Positions 1 through 8,221 of a stretch of DNA of 64,000 bases are shown one piece after another. A program made the translations under genes and the position numbers. Within the stretch, counting starts at the first letter, position 1. Each line of letters opens with the position of its first letter. Below the pieces are notes generated by a model. That model ran no database searches, was not told where the DNA came from, and worked only from the letters and a program-made list of their open reading frames with translations. Source of the stretch: JAJISG01 sp964347325 (GTDB lineage: Archaea; Thermoplasmatota; Thermoplasmata; RBG-16-68-12; JAJISG01); assembly GCA_964347325.1 (NCBI GenBank), contig CAYFYA010000002.1:1-64000 (forward strand), written 5' to 3'.

Positions 1-1890
1 GTAGTGGTCCAGGAAGGATTCGTCCATGATGGCCATCTCGAAGCTCCTAAGGTTGCTAGCGACGACCCTCCAGACGTTTGCGTCCTGCTCCTTGCTGTAT
101 GCCTCCGTGACGGACAGGTAGAGTGTGGCGGGGATGAAGCCAGCTCGCATGAGTGCATAGGCATCGCTCTGAAGGCCTAACCTATCCCTCACGGGAATCT
201 CGAGGGCATTCACAGCGTGGGCCAGCCGTTTCCACTCCTCCTCGGGGTAATTCGCGCGGTAGAACCCGGACTGGCCTGCGTTTACCTTCACCCAGTCATC
301 GGCTTCCTTCCCGCGAGCGGGGCCCAGGTCGTGACGCATCGCGCCGCCGCTCATCAGAAGAGGCGTGGGTCGCGCCTCACCGGACCTGAGAACCTGCACT
401 GGCACCTGCCACCTTGACTCCTCCTCCGTTGCCCCCTGCAAGTGCTCGTACAGGAAGCGGGATTGGGAGAGGTGCAGGCCGACACCGTCGCCTCCACGCT
501 CGATCTCCGCGGTCAGCAGCGGGAAGCCGGTCTGTCTCACCCAGTTCCTCATCAGCTCGACCACATCCTGACCCGCGGCCTCACCCAGGGCCTTCCACAG
601 GTCCTCGGTCCGCGCGTTGCCGTACTCGTGACTGGTGAAGTAGAGGTGCATGCCCCGCTGGAAGACCTCCTCCCCCAGGTACTGCTCGAGCATCCACAGT
701 ATCGCCGCTCCCTTGTTGTAGCTGATAGCGTCGAAGATCTCCTCAATCTCGTCAGGGTGTCCTACGGGCACCTCCACCGGGTGGGAGCTCCTGAGGCCGT
801 CGAGGTTCAGCCCTCCCATGGTCTCCTGGAGGAGGAACTGGCTCCACATGCTCCATTCGGGGAACAGCTCAGCCACGGCCTTGTTGCCCATCCATGAGGC
901 GAAGCTCTCGTTGAGCCATAGGTTGTCCCACCACTCCATAGTTACCAGGTCCCCGAACCACATGTGGGCAATCTCGTGGGCCATGACCTCGGCGATGGCC
1001 TGCTTGGTGGCCGCTGTGGAGCTGGCAGGATCGAAGAGCAGGACCCGCTCGCGATATGTGATGGCCCCCCAGTTCTCCATGGCGCCAGACGCGAAGTCCG
1101 GGAGGGCTATGTGGTCCAGCTTCTCCAGCGGGTAGGGGATGCCGAAGTAGTCGTTCATGTAGTCGAGGACACGGACGGAGGTCTCCACCGCGAACCTTCC
1201 GTGCTCGACCTTATCGGGCGTCGTCCAGACCCTTGTCAGGGTCCCGTCGCCGGCCTTGGCCTCCACCGAGGCCAGGTCGCCCACGACGATGGCCAGAAGG
1301 TAGGTCGACATCCGCGGGGTCTCGGCGAACCGGACTACCTTCATACCGTTTCCCTGGACCTCCTCTGCCTCGATGGGAGTGTTTGAGATGGCCACCAGCC
1401 CTTCCGGAATCACGAGGTTGACGTCGAAGACCGCCTTGAGGGAGGGTTCGTCCCAGCAGGGGAAGGCCCGCCTGGCGTCCGTGGCCTCGAACTGGGTGGC
1501 CGCCATACGGCTCTCCTCGCCCTCCGGGGTCTTGTGTACGCTCCGATAGAAGCCCCTCAACTGATCGTTCAGGACGCCCTTGAAGCGAAGGGAGAGGGTG
1601 ATCGGCCCCTTCGAAACTGGACGCTCGAAGGACAGCGTGGCCCTCTCTGAGGTCTCGTCCAGCTCTATGTTCTGGGCCGGGACGACCACGCCGTCGTGGG
1701 ACATCAGCTCCGCGGAGGTGATATCCAGCTCGGCGGCATTCAGCACGACCTCGGAGACCTCCTCCTCAACAGTGATCTCGACCTCCTCCTCTCCCTCGAA
1801 GGTGAACTCTTCTAGGTTTGGCCTCAAGGACAGCAGGTACCTCTCGGGACGGACCGTGGTGGGTAATCTGGCAGATGTGGCCTCGCTCAT
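1..1890 (-). CDS. M1 family aminopeptidase, partial (tricorn-factor-like)
   Basis: Zinc metallo-aminopeptidase that trims N-terminal residues from peptides, probably cytosolic and downstream of the proteasome or tricorn protease, by analogy with Thermoplasma factors F2/F3. The visible 630 residues start at ATG 1890 (MSEATSARLPTTVRPERY). They contain the exopeptidase motif GAMEN at residues 269-273 and the zinc site HEIAH at 305-309, with the third ligand Glu in NES at about 328. The N-terminal beta domain and catalytic domain are present. The C-terminal helical domain runs off the window start, so the stop codon is not seen. The family assignment is very safe; the exact tricorn-factor subtype is inferred. 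Confidence 0.95.
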   Translation of the reverse strand, partial: MSEATSARLPTTVRPERYLLSLRPNLEEFTFEGEEEVEITVEEEVSEVVLNAAELDITSAELMSHDGVVVPAQNIELDETSERATLSFERPVSKGPITLSLRFKGVLNDQLRGFYRSVHKTPEGEESRMAATQFEATDARRAFPCWDEPSLKAVFDVNLVIPEGLVAISNTPIEAEEVQGNGMKVVRFAETPRMSTYLLAIVVGDLASVEAKAGDGTLTRVWTTPDKVEHGRFAVETSVRVLDYMNDYFGIPYPLEKLDHIALPDFASGAMENWGAITYRERVLLFDPASSTAATKQAIAEVMAHEIAHMWFGDLVTMEWWDNLWLNESFASWMGNKAVAELFPEWSMWSQFLLQETMGGLNLDGLRSSHPVEVPVGHPDEIEEIFDAISYNKGAAILWMLEQYLGEEVFQRGMHLYFTSHEYGNARTEDLWKALGEAAGQDVVELMRNWVRQTGFPLLTAEIERGGDGVGLHLSQSRFLYEHLQGATEEESRWQVPVQVLRSGEARPTPLLMSGGAMRHDLGPARGKEADDWVKVNAGQSGFYRANYPEEEWKRLAHAVNALEIPVRDRLGLQSDAYALMRAGFIPATLYLSVTEAYSKEQDANVWRVVASNLRSFEMAIMDESFLDHY

Positions 1891-1983
1891 CCTACACTCC
1901 CCCCCCTGGCTGACGCCGGGACGAGACGTAAACCCCACAGGGCTATCTAGTTAACGAATGACTGCGGCGGTGTGCATCTCGGA

Positions 1984-2571
1984 TCAGAGCTCCCTGAGCC
2001 ACGCGTGCCCCGGATGGCAGAGCTCCACCGCACGACGGAGCCAACCTCGCGCTTCGGTTGCCAAGGACTCCAACACGTTGCTGAAGTCCTCCTCATCCCT
2101 GGCTCGAGGTCGCTTTGCCTTGTAGAGGAGGACGATCTCGGGCCTCAGAAAGGGGATGCCGTGGGAGGAAGTCATACCGATGTCCGCAAGGTACCGCGTC
2201 ACCGCAGGATTACGTCGATACCTCCAGACATCGCCCTCCGATTCGTTAAGGAGGATCTCCAGAGAGGAAGGCTCTCCTCCTTCCCGGCGAGCGTGGATCT
2301 CGTGAACGGGTAGCTCAAGCCACTCCCCCTCCTCCCATGTCTGCAGTCCCCCCTTCCCGGGCAAGGCCTTGCTGAACTGCCAACCAGTCAGGTGAGTCCT
2401 CAGCTCCCGCTGGTCATCCCTCAGCGTGGCCACTTCCACGTCCTCGTGTTCGCGAGTCCTCCGGTTCAAGAAGAGATCGATGGCCCAACCGCCGGCGATG
2501 TACCAAGGACGATTATACCACTGCATGAGGGATCTCACCGCCTCAGTCACTCCGAAGTCCGCTTCAGTCAC
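1984..2571 (-). CDS. Nucleotidyltransferase-fold protein (aminoglycoside-adenylyltransferase-like)
   Basis: About 195 residues resembling the AadB/LinB-like nucleotidyltransferases that adenylylate small substrates. The signature is the GGWAIDLF segment followed by a TREHEDVEVA-type metal-binding strand, in which acidic residues replace the usual DxD. The open frame continues up to ATG 2667, but that start would overlap the divergent ferritin-like gene. GTG 2571 puts the GGWA motif about 25 residues in, as in relatives, so I chose it; GTG 2553 is also possible. The true substrate is unknown, and antibiotic modification should not be assumed in an archaeon. It is divergently transcribed from the ferritin-like gene across an 86-bp gap. 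Confidence 0.7.
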   Translation of the reverse strand: MTEADFGVTEAVRSLMQWYNRPWYIAGGWAIDLFLNRRTREHEDVEVATLRDDQRELRTHLTGWQFSKALPGKGGLQTWEEGEWLELPVHEIHARREGGEPSSLEILLNESEGDVWRYRRNPAVTRYLADIGMTSSHGIPFLRPEIVLLYKAKRPRARDEEDFSNVLESLATEARGWLRRAVELCHPGHAWLREL

Positions 2572-2657
2572 GCTACCCACCCACGTTGGCAATGGGATGA
2601 TGGGCCTACCGCAAAACAACTTATCACAGTAATGCTTGCCGACGGAAGAGGTAAACA

Positions 2658-3071
2658 ATGGTATCAAAGGAGCTGTTGGACGGTCTGAACGAGGACTTCA
2701 ACCGAGAGGTCCACGCACTGCTGAGTTACCTGCATAAGTCGTTCCTCGTGTTTGGACTGAACCGTCACGGTGTGATAGAATTCTTCCGGAAGGAGGCCAT
2801 GGAATCCATGGGACACGCGATTCGCATAGGGGAGAAGATCACCGCGCTAGGTGGTGTCCCTACCATCATGGCCCAATCCATCAGCGGGAGGCCGAAGAGC
2901 ATCCGGGATCTACTGAAGGAGAACCGAGAGGTCGAAAAGGCGGCCCTCAAGGGATACCAGGCACGCCTCAAGCAAGCTGGGGATGACATCGCACTACGGA
3001 CGATGCTTGAGGCGCTCGTGGCAGAAGAGCAGGAGCACCTCGAAGAGGTTGACAAGTACCTTCGGGAGTGA
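2658..3071 (+). CDS. Ferritin-like diiron protein
   Basis: A 137-residue four-helix-bundle protein, about the size of Dps or short bacterioferritin-like proteins. The diiron ligand pattern is visible in order: Glu in NREVHALL (helix 1), the EAMESMGHA Glu/His pair (helix 2), Glu in NREVEKAAL (helix 3) and the AEEQEHLEEV Glu/His pair (helix 4). It probably oxidises or stores iron, or scavenges peroxide, in the cytosol. The next genes, on the other strand, encode MsrA and an OsmC protein, so the neighbourhood has an oxidative-stress flavour. The start ATG 2658 lies inside GGTAAACAATGG, and an AT-rich possible promoter (ACTTATCAC) lies about 30 bp upstream. Whether it forms a 12-mer or 24-mer cage cannot be judged. 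Confidence 0.85.
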   Translation: MVSKELLDGLNEDFNREVHALLSYLHKSFLVFGLNRHGVIEFFRKEAMESMGHAIRIGEKITALGGVPTIMAQSISGRPKSIRDLLKENREVEKAALKGYQARLKQAGDDIALRTMLEALVAEEQEHLEEVDKYLRE

Positions 3072-3088
3072 TTGGCGGTCAGCGCAGG

Positions 3089-3631
3089 TCAGGCCTTCAG
3101 CCTGCTCTCAAACGTCTTCCGGAACTTGGCCACCTTCGGCGCCACGATGGCCCTGCAATAGCCCTGGTTGGGGTTCTTCACAAAGTAGTCCTGGTGGTAC
3201 TCCTCAGCGCGGTAGAACTCCTCGTAGGGCGCCACCTCGGTAACGATAGACTTCCAGACTCCCGTCTCCTCGAGGAACGCGATGGCGCGCTCCGCCGTCG
3301 CCTTTTGCTCGGGCGTGTGGTAGAATACGGCAGATCGGTACTGGGTGCCCACATCGGGCCCCTGGCGGTTCAGGGTGGTCGGATCGTGAACCGAGAAAAA
3401 GACCCCTAGGACGTCCTCGAAGGGGATGAGCTTCGGGTCGAAGGTCAGTTGGATTGCCTCCGCGTGGCCAGTAGTCCCCGCGCAGACCTCTTGGTATGTG
3501 GGGTCGGGGACGTGGCCGCCGGAGTAGCCCACATCCACCCTCTCCACACCTCGGAGGGATTGGAAGATCGGTTGCAGGCACCAGAAACACCCGCCCGCCA
3601 GGGTGGCGATGTCCCTTCCTTCCTGGACCAT
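3089..3631 (-). CDS. msrA: Peptide methionine-(S)-S-oxide reductase MsrA
   Basis: Repairs oxidised methionine by reducing the S-sulfoxide, using thioredoxin as reductant (two thioredoxin-like proteins are encoded at 9742 and 51249). The catalytic motif GGCFWC is at residues 13-18, with Cys15 as the expected nucleophile. The conserved blocks GYSGGH, TGHAEA, GTQYRSAVFYH and NPNQGYC follow in order. The length of 180 residues is typical of MsrA. I start it at ATG 3631 rather than further upstream because the family motif then sits near the N-terminus and the gene clears the OsmC stop by 14 bp. The two genes are probably one transcript, osmC first. Confidence 0.97.
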   Translation of the reverse strand: MVQEGRDIATLAGGCFWCLQPIFQSLRGVERVDVGYSGGHVPDPTYQEVCAGTTGHAEAIQLTFDPKLIPFEDVLGVFFSVHDPTTLNRQGPDVGTQYRSAVFYHTPEQKATAERAIAFLEETGVWKSIVTEVAPYEEFYRAEEYHQDYFVKNPNQGYCRAIVAPKVAKFRKTFESRLKA

Positions 3632-3645
3632 GGGACCACTGCGGG

Positions 3646-4068
3646 CTACATCAGCTTCGCGCTGAGCGTGATCTCCGTATTCAGGAGTCTGGAGATCGGA
3701 CACCCCTTCTTTGCCGCCTCGGCGGCCTTCTGGAAGGTCGCTTCGTCCACCTTGGGCACCTTCGCCCTCGTGTCGAGGTGGATGGATTTGGCCGTCCAAC
3801 CGGCCTCGGTCTTTCCGAAGTCCATGGTGGCGGTGGTCTCGATACTCTCAGGGGTGAAGCCGGCCCGTCCTAGCTCCGCGGAGAGGGCCATGGAGAAGCA
3901 GCCTGCATGGGCCGCCGATACCAACTCCTCCGGGTTGGTTCCAGGCTCGTCTTCGAATCGTGTGGCGGCCGTGTAGGCCAGGTTCATGATCATGCCGCTT
4001 TCCGTTGTGACCGCGCCGCTACCGTCCTTGAGGCCTCCAGTCCACTTCGCACTTGCTTCGCGCTTCAT
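3646..4068 (-). CDS. OsmC/Ohr family protein
   Basis: A 140-residue OsmC-fold thiol peroxidase, expected to detoxify organic hydroperoxides in the cytosol. The two redox cysteines of the family are visible: Cys57 in AAHAGCFSM and Cys123 in KGCPISRLL, together with the conserved Glu48 before the first one. The long central helix and C-terminal beta strands are present, so the protein is complete. The start ATG 4068 gives the usual MKREASAKWTGG opening. It lies directly upstream of msrA on the same strand, 14 bp apart, suggesting a two-gene oxidative-damage operon. Assignment to the OsmC rather than the Ohr branch is based on overall similarity (GTNPEELVSAAHAGCF) and is only moderately certain. 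Confidence 0.93.
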   Translation of the reverse strand: MKREASAKWTGGLKDGSGAVTTESGMIMNLAYTAATRFEDEPGTNPEELVSAAHAGCFSMALSAELGRAGFTPESIETTATMDFGKTEAGWTAKSIHLDTRAKVPKVDEATFQKAAEAAKKGCPISRLLNTEITLSAKLM

Positions 4069-4235
4069 CAGTCTTACTCTCCTCTGTCGGAGGCAAGGCA
4101 ACGGCCGTTCTTAGGGTTTAGCTAGAGGTCAGGGTTCTATCCAAAGCACAAACAAGGTGGACCTGGCCACCGGCTCGCCTTTTTCTTCCTCGGCCGCCTC
4201 ACCAGAGGGAAGGACTTGGGCAGTCCGGTGGTCCC

Positions 4236-4589
4236 ATGGTGAAGGAAGAGTTGAAGATAGGCTCGATTAGCTGGGTGGACCTCACGGTGCGAGATACGGA
4301 GACGGTCCGCGACTTCTATCTAGACGTGATAGGGTGGAAGCCGTCCGACGTTGACATGGGCGGCTACCAAGACTATAACATGAACCTGCCGGAGGAGGGA
4401 ACTCCCGCTGCGGGTGTCTGTCACGCCCGCGGTGTCAACAAGGATCTGCCCTCGCAATGGCTCATCTACATCACCGTAGCCGACCTTGACAAGAGCATCG
4501 CCAAGTGCGTCGAGCTGGGCGGGAAGGTCATCGCGGGGCCCAAGGGGCTCCCAATGCCCGCCTCCTCCCAAGAGTTCACGAAAGTTTAA
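4236..4589 (+). CDS. VOC (glyoxalase/bleomycin-resistance fold) protein, C-terminally short
   Basis: A 117-residue vicinal-oxygen-chelate fold protein. It opens with the typical SISWVDLTVRDTETVRDFY segment and a second beta-alpha module begins near WLIYITVADLDKSI. Relatives normally continue after GGKVIAGPKG with a short turn and the strand (xx)QDPxGAxxAL, which completes the fold and brings the last metal ligand. Here the frame instead ends with LPMPASSQEFTKV, so about 15-20 residues of the usual C-terminus appear to be missing. This may be a real truncation, a frameshift or a degraded gene. Substrate unknown. A T-rich stretch (TTCTTTTTC) just after the stop could terminate transcription. 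Confidence 0.75.
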   Translation: MVKEELKIGSISWVDLTVRDTETVRDFYLDVIGWKPSDVDMGGYQDYNMNLPEEGTPAAGVCHARGVNKDLPSQWLIYITVADLDKSIAKCVELGGKVIAGPKGLPMPASSQEFTKV

Positions 4590-4621
4590 GACTTCTTTTT
4601 CAATGAGCCACGGGGGTGTAA

Positions 4622-5959
4622 ATGGCTGGTGAAGACCCAAAGACGGCGGTCTTGGAGAAGGCGAAGTCAGAGAAGATCCAGTTTGTCCAGATGCAGTTCA
4701 TGGACATCCTGGGAACCGTGAAGACGGTCACCATCCCCTCGACGCAGCTGGAAAAGGCGTTGGATGAAGGGGTTCTCTTCGACGGTTCCTCCATAGTGGG
4801 CTATGCGACCATCGAGGAGAGCGATCTGAGGGCCCGTCCAGACTTCCGCACGTTCAAGATCTTCCCCTGGACCTCAGGGGAACTGAAGACTGCGGGCATG
4901 GTGTGCAGCATCTACGATCACCGCGGCGAGAGGTTCTCCGGGGACCCACGCTACGTCCTGGAGAGGCAGATGGAACGGGCCCATCAGATGGGCTACGTCT
5001 ACAATACCGGTCCGGAGTATGAGTTCTTCCTGTTCAGGCTCGACGAGAGCGGTACGCCTACCAACAGCCCCTCAGATGCGGGTCACTACTTCGACGAGCT
5101 TCCGTTGAGCCCGGGCGAGATAGTCCGGAAGAAGGCCACCATCTACTTCGACGCCATGAGCTTCGAGGTGGAGGCGAGCCACCACGAGGTTGCCCCTGGT
5201 CAGCACGAGATTGACCTGAAGTATGCCGACGCCCTTACGTCCGCGGACCGTGTGCTGGTGATCAAGCACGGTCTCAAGACGGTGGCCCTGGAGCATGGAC
5301 TGCACGCCACCTTCATGCCCAAGCCAAAGTACGGGCAGAACGGAAGCGGAATGCACGTGCACCAGTCCCTGACAACTCCCGACGGGAAGAACGCCTTCTT
5401 CGAGCCAACCGGGGAGTACGAGCTGTCGGATGTCTGCCGTTGGTTCATGGGCGGTATCCTACACCACGCGCGGGAAACCTGTGCCGTCCTCGCTTCATGG
5501 GTGAACTCCTACAAGCGCCTCGTCCCTGGCTTCGAAGCTCCCGTCTACATCTCGTGGGCGAACCTCAACCGGAGTGCCCTCGTCAGGGTGCCCTCCGGAA
5601 GGGGCATGAAGACGAGGATCGAGGTCCGAAATCCCGATCCCGCCGGCAATCCCTATCTGCAGTACAGCGCTATGCTTGCGGCTGGCCTTCACGGAGTCCA
5701 GGAACGGATAGAGCCCGAAGGTCCTGTGGAGACAGACATCTATCGACTGACAAGCGCGGAGAAGCAGAAGATGGGGATCCTCTCCTTGCCCGGCAGCCTT
5801 GAGGAGGCCCTGAACGAGATGAGGGGTAGTGAGCTCATCCGCGAGACTCTCGGCGCCCACATCTGGACCCACTTCCTGTACATCAAAGGCCAGGAGTGGG
5901 ACGAGTACAGAACTCAGGTAACGGACTGGGAGCTCGATCGCTTCCTGGATATCCTCTGA
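4622..5959 (+). CDS. glnA: Glutamine synthetase type I
   Basis: ATP-dependent condensation of ammonia with glutamate, the main ammonium-assimilation route. The protein has 445 residues, normal for the short GSI-alpha form. It shows the N-terminal beta-grasp (FMDILGTVKTVTIP), the latch motif DGSSIVGY, the metal-site motif GPEYEFFLF, NGSGMHVHQSL and the NPAGNPYLQYSAMLAAGL region. The segment corresponding to the adenylylation site of GSI-beta enzymes (between ETDIYRL and GILSLPGSL) is of the alpha type, so control by adenylylation is not expected. The start ATG 4622 is preceded by GGGGGTG, with a TATA-like GTTTAAGA about 30 bp upstream. No glnB/glnK gene is adjacent. Very secure. Confidence 0.98.
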   Translation: MAGEDPKTAVLEKAKSEKIQFVQMQFMDILGTVKTVTIPSTQLEKALDEGVLFDGSSIVGYATIEESDLRARPDFRTFKIFPWTSGELKTAGMVCSIYDHRGERFSGDPRYVLERQMERAHQMGYVYNTGPEYEFFLFRLDESGTPTNSPSDAGHYFDELPLSPGEIVRKKATIYFDAMSFEVEASHHEVAPGQHEIDLKYADALTSADRVLVIKHGLKTVALEHGLHATFMPKPKYGQNGSGMHVHQSLTTPDGKNAFFEPTGEYELSDVCRWFMGGILHHARETCAVLASWVNSYKRLVPGFEAPVYISWANLNRSALVRVPSGRGMKTRIEVRNPDPAGNPYLQYSAMLAAGLHGVQERIEPEGPVETDIYRLTSAEKQKMGILSLPGSLEEALNEMRGSELIRETLGAHIWTHFLYIKGQEWDEYRTQVTDWELDRFLDIL

Positions 5960-6145
5960 AAGTGGGTTACCTGGCCCGCGAGTCGAGAGGCCATATACCA
6001 GTTGCCATAGATGGGCGGAGCCGTTGGCTCTAAGTTGATGAATGACCGGGCAGGCCCTCACGCCGGAGGGAGACGCCGCGGAGCACAGGTTGTCGGCCGA
6101 TTGCGGTCTGTCCGGTCAACTCACTGGAAGGAGGGGAGGAGAAAT

Positions 6146-6217
6146 GGGCTCAGCCGGATTCGAACCGGCGACCTTCGCCGTGTGAGGGCGACGTCATAAC
6201 CGCTAGACTATGAGCCC
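6146..6217 (-). tRNA. tRNA-Val (CAC)
   Basis: A 72-nt intronless cloverleaf on the minus strand. The acceptor GGGCTCA pairs perfectly with TGAGCCC, the anticodon stem is TCGCC/GGCGA around loop CTCACAC (anticodon CAC), and the T-arm is GCCGG-TTCGAAT-CCGGC. CCA is not encoded. A TATA-like ACTTAATCC lies about 27 bp upstream on the minus strand (around 6244-6252). Confidence 0.97.
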
Positions 6218-6331
6218 TTCCACCATTCCGAAAGCCCAGCGGGATTAAGTCTGTTTTCCTGTTGGGCCTCAAGTTTCCTGGCCCGCCAACCTGAAGGCTT
6301 TATCAATGTCCGCCCTATGTCTCCTTTGACC

Positions 6332-6613
6332 ATGGGCAAGGCCTCCGAAAACCAACCAGCGGGCAAAGGAGAGAAGCGCAGACTCCTCCAAGGTCTCGGC
6401 CATACGCTGTATCTAACGAGGGCAGAGCGGAAAAAGGCAACCACTACGACCCTCGAGCTAATGGATGATGAGAAGGGTGAGTCCGTATTCAGCTTGGTAG
6501 GATCGACCGAGCCTGAAGGAGACGGACTGAAGGTCGACTTCAAGATGTCTGAAGAGGACCTGCTGAAGCTGGTCATAAAGATTTTGGACCGCCTCGGGGC
6601 CAAGAGGGAGTGA
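6332..6613 (+). CDS. Small acidic/basic hypothetical protein
   Basis: A 93-residue protein with no recognised family. The first third is rich in Lys and Gln (MGKASENQPAGKGEKRR). The C-terminal half looks like a small alpha-beta domain ending in a helix (SEEDLLKLVIKILDRLG). The frame is open from an earlier ATG at 6317, but the TATA-like element GGCTTTATCA centred near 6301 fits a leaderless start at ATG 6332 better. It is flanked by tRNA-Val on the other strand and by the coiled-coil pair downstream. No function is claimed. Confidence 0.55.
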   Translation: MGKASENQPAGKGEKRRLLQGLGHTLYLTRAERKKATTTTLELMDDEKGESVFSLVGSTEPEGDGLKVDFKMSEEDLLKLVIKILDRLGAKRE

Positions 6614-6697
6614 GCTCTCGGACGAGGGCCGGGCACCCAGGCCAGACGTCCATGGGGCATGTATTTATACGATGCAAATCCTTCGAGCAGGGGAAGA

Positions 6698-6922
6698 ATG
6701 GAATCTTCTAGCGTGCTCGTAGCTCTCGAGGAACTCGAGAGATGGCGCTCCCGGAGGGCCAGGCTTGAAGAGGAGCTGGTGGACCTGCGGAAGCGGCGCG
6801 CAGAGATTCAGGCGAAGCTGGAGAAGACGAAGAGGGAAGTTGCCTCCCTGAAGGATGTCCTGTTCAAACCCACCGAAACCTCCGAGACAACCTTCAGACA
6901 GCCCCCCTTCCGGATTGGGTGA
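6698..6922 (+). CDS. Short coiled-coil protein, first of a pair
   Basis: A 74-residue protein that is nearly all one charged heptad-like helix (ALEELERWRSRRARLEEELVDL and onward to about residue 55), then a short non-helical tail. A TATA-like TATTTATACG at 6662-6671 is about 30 bp before ATG 6698, so this is probably a leaderless start. An in-frame ATG at 6659 lies on the far side of that box and was rejected. Its stop overlaps the start of the next gene in a GTGA arrangement, which implies translational coupling. It resembles prefoldin-like or Seg-type helical proteins only in composition; no family is assigned. Confidence 0.6.
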   Translation: MESSSVLVALEELERWRSRRARLEEELVDLRKRRAEIQAKLEKTKREVASLKDVLFKPTETSETTFRQPPFRIG

Positions 6923-7155
6923 TTGCCACGGCAGACGAAGGATCCATCTGGGGAGACCTGAGGAAGTGGCTCAACCTCAAACACGAACTGGAGAGGTCCC
7001 TCCAGGCCATCGAGAAGGAGGAGTCCTACGTCATGGAAGAGCTGGACAAGGTGGAGGAGCAGGTCGCCTACTACGGCTCCCTCACTAAGGATATGAAGAA
7101 GACCCTCGACCCGCCGAAGCTCTCCCGCCTCCTCCAGTCCTGGCGTAGGGGCTGA
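6919..7155 (+). CDS. Short coiled-coil protein, second of a pair
   Basis: A 78-residue protein starting at GTG 6919 within the overlap GTGA shared with the preceding stop codon. Residues 10-60 form an amphipathic charged helix (LRKWLNLKHELERSLQAIEK, then EELDKVEEQVAYYGSL), so it may pair with its upstream neighbour as a hetero-coiled-coil. The 4-bp overlap argues that the two are made in stoichiometric amounts. No domain family is recognised. The gene ends 27 bp before mtnA, which has its own TATA-like motif (CTTTTATGG). Confidence 0.6.
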   Translation: MIATADEGSIWGDLRKWLNLKHELERSLQAIEKEESYVMEELDKVEEQVAYYGSLTKDMKKTLDPPKLSRLLQSWRRG

Positions 7156-7182
7156 ACTCCACTCTTTTATGGTGCTTCCGCC

Positions 7183-8202
7183 ATGAGGATGGTTACAGGT
7201 GGGGGCGCCGTGGACGTACGCACGGTCTGGATGGAGGAGGGCATCGTCAAGCTCATAGATCAGCGTCTGCTCCCTGGCCGATTCGAGATCTTTGAGGCTA
7301 AGGACTTCAAGGAGGTTGGCTACGCCATCTCCGAGATGGTAGTCCGCGGGGCGCCCGCGATAGGTGCCACCGCAGCCTATGGCATGGCCCAGGCCCACCT
7401 CCAGGGAAGGGACCTGGAGGAGGTGGTCCGCCACCTGCGTTCCACCCGCCCGACCGGTCACGATCTGTTCTACGCCATCGAGAAGATGCTGGAGGCGGCG
7501 AAGGAGGGGAAGGACCTACTGAAGGTCGCGGAGGAGTACGCTGAGGACAGCGTCCAGAGATGTCGGGCTATGGGCGCCCACGGCCTGGGAGTCGTGCCTG
7601 AGGGGTCGCGAGTGTTGACCCACTGCAACGCTGGTGCCCTAGCCACGGTGGACTACGGCACCGCCTTGGCCCCGATCCGGGCGGCCAGGGACGCAGGCCG
7701 TAGCGTGTCCGTCCTGGTGGATGAGACACGACCCCGTCTGCAGGGTGCGAAGCTCACGGCCTGGGAGCTGGCCCAGGAAGGGATCGAGCACACAGTCATC
7801 GCCGACAACGCGGCGGGTCTCCTCATGGCCCGAGGAGAGGTCGACCTCGTCATCGTCGGTGCAGATCGTATCGCCAGCAACGGCGATGTAGCCAACAAAA
7901 TTGGGACCTACGAGAAGGCCGTCCTGGCGAAGGAGAACGGAGTCCCCTTCTACGTGGCAGCTCCCGTGAGCACCTTCGACTTCTCAATATCCAGCGGCGA
8001 CGAGATACCCATCGAGGAGAGGGACCATGAGGAGGTGAGCCGGGTAGGGAACGAGGTCATCTCGCCCGTCGGCAGCCGCGTCCGAAACCCCGCCTTCGAC
8101 GTGACACCTTCGAGGTACATCTCCGGCTACATCACCGAGATAGGCATCCTCAAGCCGGGGGAGCTGGAGCGCCTAAGGAAGGAGGCCCACCATACGGGTT
8201 GA
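7183..8202 (+). CDS. mtnA: S-methyl-5-thioribose-1-phosphate isomerase (MtnA)
   Basis: Converts 5-methylthioribose 1-phosphate to the ribulose form in the methionine salvage route. The 339 residues carry the family blocks MVVRGAPAIGATAAYGM, THCNAGALAT (catalytic Cys148), VGADRIASNGDVANKIGTY (catalytic Asp228) and PFYVAAPVSTFD. These separate it from the related eIF2B-like and ribose-1,5-bisphosphate isomerase proteins. The true start may be ATG 7183, ATG 7189 or GTG 7210; family alignment begins near VDVRTVW. A TATA-like CTTTTATGG near 7163-7171 precedes it. It is followed closely by a VOC protein and nop5 on the same strand. Confidence 0.93.
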   Translation: MRMVTGGGAVDVRTVWMEEGIVKLIDQRLLPGRFEIFEAKDFKEVGYAISEMVVRGAPAIGATAAYGMAQAHLQGRDLEEVVRHLRSTRPTGHDLFYAIEKMLEAAKEGKDLLKVAEEYAEDSVQRCRAMGAHGLGVVPEGSRVLTHCNAGALATVDYGTALAPIRAARDAGRSVSVLVDETRPRLQGAKLTAWELAQEGIEHTVIADNAAGLLMARGEVDLVIVGADRIASNGDVANKIGTYEKAVLAKENGVPFYVAAPVSTFDFSISSGDEIPIEERDHEEVSRVGNEVISPVGSRVRNPAFDVTPSRYISGYITEIGILKPGELERLRKEAHHTG

Positions 8203-8221
8203 GCGGGCGGGGGATTTGCAG

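Noticed and set aside
1984..2571. Antibiotic-resistance aminoglycoside adenylyltransferase
   Set aside because: Only fold-level similarity is visible; archaeal ribosomes and context give no reason to assign resistance.
6034..6045. Box C/D sRNA candidate (TTGATGA) after glnA
   Set aside because: The C box deviates at its first base and no D box (CTGA) or C'/D' pair is found at a suitable distance.
6011..6199. 62-codon plus-strand frame downstream of glnA
   Set aside because: It runs into the tRNA-Val gene and has no recognisable protein features.
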